From contig MU385710.1 in assembly GCA_022497155.1 (NCBI GenBank), forward strand, positions 1,178,001 through 1,242,000: 64,000 bases of DNA. The letters are read 5' to 3'. The notes under the pieces are model-generated. The model saw only the letters and a list, made by a program, of their open reading frames with translations, was not told where the DNA came from and did no database searches. The translations under genes and the position numbers were made by a program. This stretch comes from Whalleya microplaca (Eukaryota; Ascomycota; Sordariomycetes; Xylariales; Xylariaceae). Positions 36,315 to 49,527 of the stretch are shown here, in pieces (the stretch's first letter is position 1; the number at the start of each line of letters is the position of its first letter).

Positions 36315-39300
36315 CTACAACCCTATCTCAACAACCGATACCTTCGTTTTATGCATCACTTCCCCTTTCGCTGTGCCATTAGGTGCACCATTGACAGTAC
36401 TTTTGGTTATACCATTGATGGTACCATTGGTAGTGCCGTTGACAGTAGCTTTAGTAGTACCATTAGTAATTCCGTTGGTAGGACTGTTAGTAGTACCATT
36501 AACATCAGTCGTTGAGTTGATCTTGGCATAGCCATTCGAAACCCCATTGGCCTGAACTTCAATATGCTCATCTAGACCATTCGCGGCATCTTTGGAGCTT
36601 GCGTTCGCTTCTCCGTTCATTTGTTTTTCCGCGCCACCGTTTTGGGTTACTTTCTGACTGTCATCAACTGGAACAGTAGACTTATACTTCGAGTCAGGAT
36701 CCAGTCGACTTAGGAGCTCTTGAGGAAGCTTTTGTAGGACATCGTCTACTAAGCCGGCAATGGAGGCACCGCCCAGGATCTTCATCACTGGTACGTCGAC
36801 TCCAAGCTCCTTCAGGAACCAAGACCTCATCTCCACGGCCACGAGACTATCGACACCCATTTCTACGAGAGGTGTCTCGTCATATAAGCTGTCGGAATCA
36901 GGGAGGAACTTCAACGCCTGTAGTTTCGCTCTGAAGGCAGCTATGATATCTAGTTAGCGGCACGTTCGTTTAAATGGATTGAATATTATATGCGGGTTCA
37001 TACCAAAGAGCACCTTAATCGCATCTTGCATGGTCTTGGCTGCTTCTAGAAGTTGTTTGACAGGAACTGCGTTGCCTTTGTCTCCGCCAAGGGCGGCGCC
37101 ATGTCCTACCTCCCTTATCAACAAGCTTAGTCTTGCATTGGTTTTCCAGTATGCATCTTTAGCCTGTTCGGTGGTGATGGGCGCGAGCCCAGTGATGAGC
37201 TCTGGGCTGAGACCCGAGTCAGGCCGACCGGACACGATTGCCTCTGCAAACAACTGAAGCAAGTCGTTCTCGCTCATGGCAATAGTACCAGAACGGGTGG
37301 TCAACCGCTCTTGATGCTCCTTCGTCAGACGACCATGGCTCTCACGCTCAATGAATCCCAGGCCTACCAGTCGACTGATGTCGATTGAAGATCCTGCTAA
37401 ACCTTGGCTGCGCCTATGGCTGACTAGAGCCTTCATGAAGCAGTTTCCTGCCGTGTAGGCTGATTGGCCGGGGTTTCCAATGGTCCCCGCGATGGAGCTG
37501 AAACCAATGAACCAGTCAAGTTGCTCTCCGGTGGTCTGGAAGAGACGGTCAAGATTGACTGTGCCCTGTATCTTGGGGCGAAGGACCGCTTGGAAGTCGT
37601 CGAATTCAAAATTCAGGAGGGAACTATCTCGCAATACCATGGCACCATTTGCGACACCGGCAATTGGTGGCATTGTTTTATTTATGTCTGCATATGTTTG
37701 CTTGATGGACTCGAAGTCGGTAACATCACTATAGAATTAGTCAACCAAGAGCCTTAGGTGCTAGGACTGTTGAATTAGTTGTGACTTACGAGGCGAAGTA
37801 TGCAACGGTTGATCCCCTTTCCTTGTGCCATTGCACCCAGTCATTGTCCACCTTAGGTGTGCGACTGCTAATCACAACGTGCTTGGCGTTGTGGGCGATC
37901 ATGAAATTGGCCAAAGATCGCCCTACATCACCTCCCAGGCCTGCGAGCCAATAGGTACGGTCAGGACGGAACAAGTCCTGGCGCGAGCTAATAGGCTCGA
38001 CCGAGACAGGGACGTATTGATCTTCTTGCCAGTATATGAGTGAGTTGGGACTCGGCATTGCAATTGGCGATACGGCCCGTTTGAGCGTCAGAATGTTGAG
38101 TGGTGCGCCTTCTGGGATGAGTGCGTCGGATGCCACCAAAGATGCAAATGAAGAAACCTTTTGAAGAAGTTTGGTGATGGCTTCAGGGGCCTTGGTGGGA
38201 AGTATGGATGCTTCCTGCGAAATTAGATTGGAAAGGTTCATTCTCTCACAGACTCTTGACAGAGACGCAGTGATCTTCGATCCTATACTTTCTGAAGTAG
38301 AATCAACTCCAGAAGCATCGATGTACAATGTAGAATCTGATGGTATAAGAGAGTCTACGACTCTCTTGGCGCTATTAGGGTGAAGATATACCCAGTTTCG
38401 ACCAGCCATATCAGGATCTGAAGTGATGAAAATGACCTTTCTCCCTATTTTAGTCAACTCCTGAGATAGGAGAGATGACACAACTGGATCTGGCTTGTAG
38501 GCGACTACAGTACCTGAAGGCGGTAGTATCTGCAACACCTGCTGGACTGTGAGATAGGCCAGAGCGAATGACATAAAGTAGATATCAGTCTCATCATCCT
38601 CCACGGGTATTGTCCAGGATCTTGGTGCTTTCACAATAGATGTGTTGCGGCTCGAGAAACAAAGCGTCTTCTGTCCCGTCTTAAGGTCCGTTCCGAGGCT
38701 TACGAAGACATAGCCTGCTGGAGTCTTTACAGATGATAAGAAAGACGACGATACCCTGATTGTAACAAGGTCATCATCAAGTGCAGGACTGCTGATCTCG
38801 TACTGCTCCCGGAGCATGTATGAGTCATCAATCCAGTCCAAGGCAAGGACTGACTCCTGCGCGTCCAAATTGCGAGTAATTGATCTCTTAGATGAATTAT
38901 ATCGGTCGTTCTGTCGTTCTTGTGGACGCACTCTTGGGGCATGGAGCCGACCATCCTGGAGAACTAGTTCCGGTTCAAATTCCCATAGTACATTGTCTGA
39001 CTCGCCTTGTCTGGCCATCTCCGCCTGGAGCTTGAGCCTTAACATCGTCTCAGCGACGAGCGTGGGATCCACTGTGTTGATGGGCTGGTCAATATCCAGA
39101 ATCTGCAATAGTGTTCCAGGTACTTCGTAGAAGAGCGTTCTGAAAAGACCGAGGGTGGTTCCAGCGTGGGGATTGCTCGACCGACTCCCCTGAAGCACCC
39201 AGAGAATACTAGCTGCCAATGGAAGCAGTGTTTTAAAGTTCTTGAAAACAGACTCTTCCATATCCTCAAACAGATTCTCATCCAACTCAGTGAGACTGAG

Positions 39301-42300
39301 CACATGGAAATCTTGAGGAAGCTCTGAAAGGTTGCTTAGATGATCCAGATAGATCACATCTGAGAATTGGGGTCTCAATTTGTGAATAAGCTGGTCTTTC
39401 AAAGGAAAGGCCGTAGGTCCTCTACCGCCTAAGACCAACAAGGGGCTTGTTTGCGTTCCTGACTCCGAGCTGAGAGGCTTGCTCAACCGGCTGACTTGTT
39501 CACTCTGTGCCTGGGCAACGATAATAGACCCGGGCACGCCGACTGGGTCTGGCATAGGTGAGTTGGTCTCAATGCCTCCAAATCCAGTCTCCCGAAGAAT
39601 GGAGTCCCACTCCTCGAGGGTTATACTTGGACCGTAATGCCGGCCATCGTTTTCTCCCACCCACCAACCTGGGAGTCCGCCCACTGTGAACAATCAAGAG
39701 TCAGTAATTGTCATTTTTGGTTACTTTGGGGAATCATAAGTCATGTCTCAGGAGTTATACTCTAATTCCTAAGTGGGTAGATGTAGCTTCCAAGACAGGA
39801 TCAAATGGGACATAAATAACTTCGGAATACGTACTGACAAGGCCATGTCTCATGACATCGTTGCGAATGATTTCGACCATGACAAGATAGCCGCCAGGCC
39901 TCAAAAGCTTCCGTGTGTGTTCTAGGGCTGATCTCAGGGACTCTGTCGCATGCAAGACATTGGAGGCGACAACAACGTCGTAGCTGTGTGGTTCGAAACC
40001 TTGCTGAGAAGGGTCATTTGTAATGTCCAGAGTCTTCCATAGCATCTTGTGGGCTTGCGATTGGAATTGCTCGGCGGCATGTTCAAAGAAGGCACTAGAT
40101 ATATCGGTATATGTGTACGAACCAAAGGCGTGCCGAATTCTCTCCATAATGGCCTTAGTTGCGCCACCAGTCCCAGCACCGACTTCGAGAAACTTCATCC
40201 TGGGAAATTTCATGCAAAGCTGTTCCACGACCCCGGCAATCAGAAAATTGAGCAATTCAAATCCAATAGCATCTGTGTAGTATCGTTCTAGGTAATTGCC
40301 TTTTGTCATGTACTGAAGGATGCTGGTCTCTCCATTGAGCACCGATGGTAAGAGAATGTGTTCTCCAACGGCCTTGGTCAAGTTGAAATCGGCATCTTGG
40401 TTACCATAACTACACCGAAGTTAGCACAGCGGACTTCGATCAACACTTGACCAAAATTTGAGTCTCTTACCTATCCATCATCTCAAATATGTCCTCTCGA
40501 GTATCATTCACCCATGACTGTAGAGCAAACGGGTGTTTCCCCTCGTTCACGATATGGTAAAGCCGCTCGGCATTTCCAATCAGGGCTTGTCGATACGATG
40601 GCAGACTCTCGCGCTGTTCTGGGCTTACAGAAAGATGCAAGTTCTTGAGATAGTAAAAGGCAGCGCGTTCGGCATCAAGAGCCTTTCGTGCCTCTTCCGG
40701 TGTTGCTCGCCTATCTCCAAATATGAGATACGCGTCTGGCTTATCAACACACAAGATAGACTCTTGGAAGAGATGTCTATCGTCTTGCGGGGTCGCGGCA
40801 GCAAACGGCGAGAATGTAACACCTTCTACTTCGATGATCCTATTCTTGAAGTTTTCCGAGTATACCTCGACATCTCCAGTGACGAACACATCACGAGGAT
40901 CAGTTATGGTACAGTCGATTCCCACCTCATCCGTCATGTTCTTGCCACACAACTCTGGAACCACCGTTATCCGGCGAACAAAAGTTGGTGCAACTATAGA
41001 CCAAAGGCGACCATCTCCAGGTGCGCTGTGAGCGGCGTTGAGTCCTTGCAAGGCACTATCGAGCATTCCTGGGTGGAATAAAAGGGCCGTTTCGTCATCA
41101 TCAAACTGGCCACAGCGGATTGTTCCGGTCGCGAACCCAGACTTACGAGATACGTCTGTTAGACCTCGGAATGGTCCTTCATATCCGAAACCAAGATCAT
41201 CTTTGAGAACCTGGTAAAACCGGTCGACATCCACTGCAGTCATGTTTGAAACTGGGGGTCGCCGCGGTGAGAATCGAGACGACGAGTCCTCTCCTAGTAT
41301 CACACGTACATGTCCACAACAATTCAGTGCCAGTTGGCTAGATTCCTTGCTTATCGTTGAGAACGCAGTGAAATCAGCTGTTATGACCTTCGTATCAGAA
41401 TCGAGAGGAGACACCTTGGTCATGGAGACCAGGAGCTCAGTCCCAGTTGAGTCGTGAATTGCTATAGCCTTGCGAATTTCCAAGTCCAATAGATCAATCG
41501 ACTGTACTGGCTTGCCTTGAGCTAGTTGCATAGCCGCTTCCATGGCGAGGCAGATGTACGCCGTTGCAGGGAACACGACTTGACCTTGCAGTGAATGTCC
41601 AGAAAGCCATTTCAATTCGTTCATCTTCAGAACGTTTCGCCATCTCCACTCCTCTGTTGTTCCATCTGCTGTTTGAAGACCAAGAAGATCGTGAAAGCCT
41701 CCAGGGGCAGTGTTGAACACCTTGCTGAGTCTCGACTCGGCCCAAAAAGCTCTGTCATGGTTCCATGGGTAGGTTGGCAGGTCATGGACAAGCATAGGTC
41801 GATGATTCGGGTGGCATGCTCTCTGGAAAGCCCCTAGATCCACAGCCGATGGTCCAAAATGCGACCAGAGGAAGCCGAGGGCACCAGAAAACGCCTCAAT
41901 GTCTTTCGTGCCTCGCTTCAGTGTACCCGAGTACAGAATATCGCGGTCAACTGCCGCAGTTATGGAATCTTTTGCAGGGCCCTGCAGAGCAGGATGTGGC
42001 CCAACCTCTAGCGCGCAGTTGACAGCTTGGTCCACTGAAGTCAAACATGTTTGGATGGCAGTTTGGAATAGCACGGGCTGGACCATGTTCTCGACCCAAT
42101 ATTGTCCGTCGAGGTTTTCCGAGCCAACCATAGCCTTACCTCCATGAACGCTGGAGAACCACTGTGGTGCATCTGCTGGAGGATGTGAAATCTGAATACC
42201 GCATTCTTTCAGTGCCATTTGATAAGCCTTAGAGCACCTTTGCATGTGGACTGAATGATATGCAGTGTCAACCTTTAAGACTCTTGCGAATTTACCTTCC

Positions 42301-44731
42301 TCCTCAAGCACACTCTGCGCTTGAGTTATTGCGTCGATATCGCCGGATAGCGTTACGCTGGTTGGCGAGTTGTGAGCGGCCACGCAGAGTCTTCCGGCAA
42401 AGTCGTCGACTTGGCAAAGTTCATTTGCATCTTCGAAGGAAGTCCCGACAGCCATCATAGCTCCCTTTTCTCCCGAGGGGCCTGCAGCAAGTTTTGCGTA
42501 AAAACCTCTGTAGTATGCTATGCGAATGGCATCTCTTGCGTTGAGAAAGCCTGCGGCATAAGCTACAGCAATCTCACCTGAAGAATGGCCAACAACTGCT
42601 CGCAGTTTAACTCCTGCAGCGCGAAGAAGGTCAACAAGTACTATCTGGACCGCTGTGCAGAGAGGCTGGGAAAGGGCAGCTTCAGTGATAGGTGTCGTGT
42701 TTTCAGTAAGCGCTTCCACAAGAGTCCAGCCCGGGCGGTGAAAGGTTGGAAGGCTCGCAAGAGATGCATCAAGTTCACCAAGGAACTGTCGGGCTATTGG
42801 AATTGAATGGATGAGCTTTGAGCCCATCGTTCGCCACTGAGCGCCCTGGCCGGTGAAAACACCCAATATTGATGGAGCTGAAGGAGACGCTGAAACGGAA
42901 ATAGGAGACGAATCTTTAGCCGTTGATGCTTCAATGGCTGTGTTAATCTTTTCCCGAAGGTCGTCAACAGATGCAGCATACAGTGTGAGTCTTTTCTGTA
43001 AAGCTGAACGTCTGGTGCTCAATGTGTATGCCAGATTGGATATCTCTACACCTGTGTTCTTATTCAGAAAGTCAAGTGTAGATTTTAGTACAGCCACCAG
43101 TGATGCGTCAGATGCTGCCGAGAGTGCAACCGGGATGCAACACGTTGCCGACGCATCGGCCTGTGCTGTAGCTACTGCAAGAGTAGGGGTTGGCGTATAA
43201 CTTTCAAGGATGCAGTGAGCATTAGTACCCCCAAAACCAAAGCTATTAACACTATATTAAGAGAGAATTAGCTCTTGAATACGCTTTTAATTATCTGAGC
43301 TCCCAAACCTACCTGGCTCTTCTCGGTGTGCCTTCTGGCAACTCAGGCCAAGGTTGACTTTCTGTTGGGATGCGAAACTGGCTTGTAAACGGCTTCAGAT
43401 CGGGATTCAGACGATTGAATAGCAAATTCGGCGGTATTGTTGAGTTCTGGAGAGCCAAGCAAGCTTTAATGAGACCCGCAAGTCCAGCACAACCCTCGGT
43501 GTGACCGACGATGGTCTTGATAGAACCGACAAGTAGCTCCTCTTCCTTAGAATCAGATTCGGGGAAGAATGCCCGTTTAAGAGCTTCGGCCTCCTGAGGG
43601 TCACTACAACAAGTCAATATAATTACTGAGGGGGATCGAAGCAAAGTTTCAGTCGTCCCCATAGCGACACTGCCCATTGAAGACCACATTCCAAATACCA
43701 ATGCTTCCAATATGGAAGAGAAAGATATTAGGGGGGGGAGGGGCTTCATTAACTCACCCTGCTTTAGTTCCTGTGCCATGCGCCTCAAAAAACTGACACC
43801 GATCAGTCTTCTTCGTAGGGTCTAACCCAGCTCGGGCGTATGTGTCACGGATTAGTGATGCTTGTGCCGTAGCACTTGGCATGGTCAATCCTTTCGTCCT
43901 GCCATCTTGATTCACACCGACTTCTCTGATCACACATGCGATATCGTCACCATCCTGGATAGCTTGGCTGAGAGTTTTCATCACAACACAAGCAACCCCC
44001 TCCCCTCTCGCGTAGCCGTCCGCGTCAGCATCCCACATTCGGCATCGAGATGTGGGAGATAACATGCTCAGCTTGCTAAGCGTAATGAACGTAAAAGCAG
44101 ATAGCAGTAAGTTTGTCCCACAAGCAACAGCAACACGACTGGTGCCGTTGCGGAGACTCTGTACAGCTTCGTTCACGCCGACCATACTCGAAGAACAGGC
44201 AGTATCGATGGTCATGGAAGGACCGTGCCAGTTAAAGAAGTAAGATAGACGACTAGATGCATTACTAGCGGCAGTACCAGATGCAGCGTAAGTCGGAACT
44301 ACATTGACGTCCGACCCCTGAAGTGCAAAGTAGTCCTGAGACATCAGCCCAACAAAAACACTGGTGTCTGATCCAGAAAGACCATTCAGAGTGTGTCCAG
44401 CAGACTCGACGGCCTCATATACAACTTCCAGGAGAAGTCGTTGCTGGGGATCGATAATTTCGGCTTCACCCGGAGGGATGGAAAAAAACTTGGAATCAAA
44501 TTGCCGGACATCTTCTGATAAAATATAAGCTTGACGAATGTTGGTGGTTCCATGATGACTTCCATCCTTATGATAGAAACGGTCTATGTTAAAACGAGAC
44601 GGTGGAATATCTTGGGCAACATCGCGAGGGTTATTTAGGAGGTCCCACAGCTTCGATGGAGAACTTGACTCTCCTGGAAAACGGCAGCCCATGCCAATAA
44701 TGGCAATGGGTTCGTTTCGGTTTTGGGACAT
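36315..44731 (-). CDS. Highly reducing polyketide synthase KS-AT-DH-MT-ER0-KR-ACP, seven exons
   Basis: Deduced as 44731-43758, 43603-43313, 43251-40471, 40409-39835, 39683-37790, 37728-37004 and 36940-36315, 2621 aa, all phases closing. KS (8-435): active Cys179 in DTACSSS, His318 in EAHGTGT, His359 in GHTEG. AT (~551-870): Ser645 in GHSSGE. DH (~940-1240): His974 in [10 protein letters not shown] and Asp1153 in [12 protein letters not shown]-methyltransferase (~1380-1580): [10 protein letters not shown] at ~1422. Residues ~1600-2110 hold a pseudo-KR/structural region without a recognisable NADPH-binding enoyl reductase. KR (~2110-2330): [12 protein letters not shown], Ser2249/2250, Tyr2263 and Asn2267. 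ACP: Ser2445 in [10 protein letters not shown]. After it come ~130 residues of Asn-Gly-Thr-rich tail; there is no condensation, thioesterase or reductase domain. The KR/ACP part resembles PKS-NRPS hybrids and LovB. It should work with the trans-ER at 46125-47261 and be off-loaded by the FSH hydrolase at 52179-52847. Confidence 0.95.
36366..36500 (-). repeat. 12-bp coding minisatellite in PKS tail (Asn-Gly-Thr-Thr)
   Basis: Degenerate repeats of about four codons encode [16 protein letters not shown]-type units near the C-terminus of the PKS. Unit boundaries stay in frame, so length changes in multiples of 12 bp would be tolerated. Confidence 0.75.
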
Positions 44732-46124
44732 GATGAAAGTAAAGGTCCTTCTGTTGATTGATTTTGGGCTTGATTATGGCTTTGATAGGGCCTCTCAGTG
44801 TTGAACTGTATATTAACTTCGCCCTCGCCCGGCTCGAAAACTGTTTCAACAGCGACAGTAAGGAATGTCAATTTTGATGTCAAAATGGGTATTGACCGAG
44901 CCGTAGTATTGTAAAATGTGTAAATGTGAATAGGGGTTAGCTACTTTATATTACATGCTGAACAACGAAGGCTAGAGTGAACACAATCATCCCACTAGGT
45001 AAATTGTGATGACTCGCAACATCAATTACATATATGGGAGAGTATCGCAGTTGTTGCCATGATACTAGGACAGCTGAAGATGATACTGGAGTTCTTGAGG
45101 CACAGCATCCATATTCCTTGCCGGTGCTGACCTGAGCAAGGCATATCCAAACGGCATCGGATCGGATCTATAACAGAGTCCGGTAGTAGGATTTATCTCG
45201 CCGTGTACTGGACCAAATCTAATCAAAGTAGCTCAGCCGCATCTAATATCGGCTGTAGGTAGATAATAAATATTGACCCATTCTGATAGCCAAAATTAGG
45301 TATCCTGCCTGGGAGAGGATTCTTGTGCCAAGATCCACCAACTCCTTCTCCGGTCCAATAAGCTGACCTCCGGTCATCCCCTGCTCTAAACCCGATCTGC
45401 AGCGGAATTATGAGGGAACTTTCAATTACAATCCATCAAACTTGAATACCTTATTGTTCTAGCCAATTTGAACCTATTTGTAAAGTTTCAGGCACAAAGT
45501 TATTGGCAGGTTGCCAAGTTCTCTCAAGATCCCATAAAGGATCGAAAATACCATGAAATCAACTGGAGCACCTCGAGACTTCGTTAAGGGCTCTATTCAC
45601 TAGCTCTTCGTTACTCTGTTTACGTTTACCCGAATGGTCCTCTAGTCGGGCCCCCTTGGTAGGTCTTGTGAGAAAACTTCAATAGGACTTGATATATTTG
45701 CGAAATTCCCCTATGATAAAAGACCGTAGCACAAGAACCATGGGCCATGATACATAGTAATAATAGTCTGCCTCTAGTATCATTACACACTGATGATTGT
45801 TAGGCTACGTATTTATCTCTATTGCCCGTGGGGCTAGGACAACCTAGATTGCATACCATAACATATGGATGCCGCACACTGCTGATGCTCTTCGACTTCA
45901 GTACACTATCTTTTAATTAAGATGCTTATTTTTAATTTTACATATTCTTTATAGGAGTGAACGTAGCAAATAGATAAGTGCAGGTTCAATCATAAAGGAC
46001 AAGCCAACGGATGTGTTAGTACAAGAGAGCTCGACTGTATGCGAGGAACTGATTTGCAACTACACAGTTCACCTAAACATGGATTCTGGGCGGTGTATAT
46101 GCAACGACCGGCTAAGGTGCCAGA
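44732..46124. promoter_or_regulatory. PKS promoter region
   Basis: About 1.39 kb upstream of the PKS and downstream of the enoyl reductase gene. Two CTCCGGTC direct repeats stand 20 bp apart at 45348-45355 and 45368-45375, about 620 bp from the PKS ATG. They are candidate Zn2Cys6 binding sites, as CGG half-sites are typical. No gene was recognised. Confidence 0.4.
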
Positions 46125-47261
46125 TCAATAAAGACGACATATGAGCTTCTGCCCAGATACCTGCTTCTTCCTGAGAATCTCAAGTCCCTCTAATATTCCA
46201 TTGAGGCTATCGCCCACAACTTCAAGAGGGTGTGTCTCCAACTTGCCATCATCCAGCAGCTTTTGTACAACTGCAAACCATTCAAAGCCAAACTTTCTGT
46301 ACTCTTCGTCTCCTTCTCTTCCAAACGGCTCAGGCCAGCTCAGGGGTTTACCCAGAAGCGTAGGGCCAAGCACCCAGTCGGGCTCAACTGTCTTCTTTCG
46401 GTTATGAAGGAAACCGGGAAAGGGTTCCAATGCGGTGTATTTGCCTCCAGCCCTGCCCAGACATTTGTAGCAGAACTGCATTGTCTCCGGCTCAGAAATG
46501 CAGTCAAGAACAAATTTGAGTGAGTGTCGGGTGTGTTTTCGAATGTCGTCGGCGCATGACTCCTGATGATAGTCGAAAACAGCGGTGGCCCCGAATGACT
46601 TAACAAGTTCAAAATTGCTTGGAGAGCAAGTGGCTATTGGATTCAATCCTGACCTAGGGGCCGCTTAAGCTTTTGTACTTCATATTTCATTAGATCTCAG
46701 ATAGTATTTGACTTACAGTTTCAATAGTTGTATGGCTAAGGTGCCAGTTGCAGAACTGCCACCGTATACAAGTACATCTACTGGTTTGAGAGCAGGTGAT
46801 GTGGGTGAACCAGGAACGTCTAGCGATTTAAACAGAGCAAGGCCAATAGTCCCAATTCCACTACCCAGTGATGCGCCTTGTTCAAGAGACATGTGTTCCG
46901 GTATTTTCATCGTGACAAGATCCGTTGCGCCGACAAATTGTGCGAAAGCTCCAACTGTAGGTGTAAGTGAATGCATTCCTGGGACCGCACCGCAAACACG
47001 GTCTCCTGGCTTAATTGGTACTGCCATCCGAACTTTCGAGCCAATCGCTACGACTTCGCCCGCAAAGTCCATACCTGCAATTGCCCCGGGAGTTGCTAGC
47101 TTGCCGACCATTTTGGTATCAATCGGGTTCAAAGCAACGACGGCATTCTTGACCAAAATCATGTCTTCTTCTAACGAAGGAACCTCGACATTATGACTTA
47201 TGCCTAGGCTGCCATCATCAAGAGCAATGATAGCACTCTGCTTCGAAGGCAGATCAGTCAT
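46125..47261 (-). CDS. LovC-type trans-acting enoyl reductase, two exons
   Basis: Deduced as 47261-46717 joined to 46653-46125, 357 aa (LovC-like length); 63-nt intron with phase 2. A zinc-independent MDR-superfamily enoyl reductase that supplies the ER activity missing from the neighbouring PKS, using NADPH. Visible elements: ALNPIDTKMVG and GAIAGMDFAGEVVAIG in the catalytic domain, GDRVCGAVPG, and the Rossmann motif VLVYGGSSATGTLAIQLLKLSG split by the intron. Also present are IATCSPSNFELVKSFGATAVFDY and FVLDCISEPETMQ. The ATG at 47261 (MTDLPSKQSAII) is the usual family start; the frame extends upstream without support. It lies head-to-head with the P450 gene across a 551-bp shared promoter. 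Confidence 0.94.
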
Positions 47262-47812
47262 CGCGTATGAATTGAGGTTACAGACGAGTTGACAGACGGA
47301 CAGCACATCAAATGTGCACTAGCTGAATAGTATGCAGGATAAATATAATTGCAGCTTGAAAATATAGACCCTAAAAAGCATGTAAGATAGGCGTAAGTAG
47401 ATGTAGGTATTTGTTTAACATAGTGTATAAGTTTAATTACCACTAAGAGATATTCTGGCTCTCAAGGCTGTAAATTGCGTCTGTGAGCCTACTCGGCCTG
47501 CATGAAGGAACGATATCCCGGGTTCTCTATGAAAGCTGAGAAGTCGCCGGTCCTGAATAGGATTCGCATTTGTTGCGTATGAAAGCCCGGGGCTTGGCAG
47601 TGAACCGGATATGTGCTGCGAAGCGAACATCATCCATAAGGAATAAAACCACGTCTGCTCTTAGTCTCTAAAGACATATACAGTACTGAAGCTGTTGCGA
47701 CGAGTGGCTGTTGCATTGGCTAATGGTCATATTCAATCTAAAAGCTCAAACGGAGTAATTTTTTCGCCAACGCCACACAAGTAGGCCTTTCGTCTGCTTG
47801 GATCCAGTCAAG
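47262..47812. promoter_or_regulatory. Divergent promoter, enoyl reductase / P450
   Basis: 551 bp between the start codons of the minus-strand trans-ER and plus-strand P450 genes, suggesting co-regulation. It contains GCCGGTCC at 47546-47553, related to the CTCCGGTC pair upstream of the PKS. No ORF of interest. Confidence 0.5.
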
Positions 47813-49527
47813 ATGTTTCTCGGGCTCTGGTTGTCTTCTTTTGCACTCACCTGGGGTGCACTATTCCACCAGGCTTTCACTGGAGGACCCTATGGCGCAT
47901 TACTCCTCAAGCTGGTTGCCGTTGAATTGGGCTTATTCGTTTTCTGGGCCACTTACTGGATGATTCTCTACCCCCGTTACTTTACACCATTCCGTAAGCT
48001 CCCAACACCTTCGGTACGTAAAACCTCATTTGTGCATTAGGACTATGCTAAGAACCGTGTAGCACAGGACAATCCTAACTGGGAACTTTCCCGAATTATT
48101 TCCCAGCCAGGTATGGGATTATGTACGGGACATGGCTGAGACCACCCCAAACGACGGGCTTCTTCGTTTGTATTCAGCCTTAAGCGGAGAAGTTCTCCTG
48201 GTTACAAACCCCAGCGCGATCAGGGACATGCTTGCTGCGAAAGCCTTCGACTTTAGCCACCAAACGTTGGTCCAGCTCGCCATCAAAAGATTTACGGGAA
48301 GTAATCTTGGTTTTCTGAGCACCGAGGATTTCAAAGTAAGAAATCTTCCGAGTTGTTGTCGATCGAGAAAGCAGCGCTAACCAGAGCTCGAAGATACATC
48401 GTAAGAATATGCTGCCTGCCTTCACAGTCACGCATATCAAACATCTCACACACATTTTCTGGGACAAGGCCTTGGAAATGGTAAGTTACATGGAGGATGA
48501 GTTGAAAGCAAACCCACAAGCTTTGATCGAACTCCGTGAATATGTCTCACGAGCTACACTGGACAACATCGCGCTCGCTGGGATGGGCTATGACTTCCAA
48601 ACTCTCAAGCAGCCTGATAACGAACTCCGAAGTCGGTATCGGAAATTGCTTCTAGACCAGACCAGGGTTTTCAGTTGGGTTGGACTTCTCAGCAGATACT
48701 TGGACATGCGTCTATTGCTGAACTTGCCTTTCAAAAAGCTCATCGAGGTAAAGGAATCGGCAGATTACCTCCGCGCTGTCTCTGGGCGAGTAATTCAAGA
48801 AAGAAGGGAAAAGCTCCAAGCCTCCAAGGACTTAGCTGGCAAGGATATTGTAACCGTCGCGCTGGCAAGTGGTGTATTTTCAGAACGGCACCTAGTCGAT
48901 CACATCATGACCTTCTTGACAGCCGGCCATGAGTCAACAGCCACAGCCTTCGAATGGACTATATATGAGCTGGCAAGACGGCCGGAGATGCAACAACGTA
49001 TACGAGCAGAACTTCAAGAAGCCCTCGGATCTGACTTGGCAGCCGTTGATTTTGGACCCCAGGCCCAGGATCTCCCTTTTCTGAATGCCTTCTGCAATGA
49101 AGTCCTGCGCTGCTATCCGTTCTCCCCGATCATCGTTAAGACCGCACAGCGAAACACAACGGTTAATGGAGTGCATGTTCCAAAAGGTACTACTGTGCTC
49201 TATTCCGCAGAAACAACTAATCACGATAAGAACCTCTGGGGACCTGATGCCCATGTATTCAATCCGGAGCGATGGTTAGGCGCCGGAATGGCAAAGACTG
49301 GGGGAGCGACAAGCAACTTTGCCATGCTAACTTTTGGAGCTGGACCGAGAAACTGCATAGGACAGGACTTCGCAAAGGCAACTCTTAAATGTCTAGTCAC
49401 TGCAATGGTGGCTACGTTCGAAATCGAACTAGCCAACGCTGATACAGCTGGCAGGCTGAAATTTGGTCAAACCAAAAAGTCTGTAGAGGGAATGTGGGCC
49501 CGACTGAAGATTGTACCTCGTCCATAG
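47813..49527 (+). CDS. Cytochrome P450 monooxygenase, three exons
   Basis: Deduced as 47813-48013, 48063-48335 and 48385-49527, 538 aa; two 49-nt introns, both in phase 0. ER-anchored haem monooxygenase with an N-terminal hydrophobic stretch (residues ~1-55) followed by the Pro-rich FRKLPTPS hinge. Exon 2 reads through GNFPELFPSQVWDYVRDMAE. The I-helix oxygen-binding motif is AGHEST (in LTAGHESTATAFEW). The ExxR motif lies in CNEVLRCYPFSP. The meander FNPERW and the haem loop FGAGPRNCIGQ, with its Cys ligand, are intact. The family belongs with fungal cluster P450s that oxidise reduced polyketides (hydroxylation or epoxidation). The frame is open to 47798, but the first ATG is at 47813. Confidence 0.92.

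Noticed and set aside
36315..44731. PKS-NRPS hybrid
   Set aside because: The KR/ACP region looks hybrid-like, but the frame stops ~130 residues after the ACP and no condensation, adenylation or reductase sequence lies downstream.
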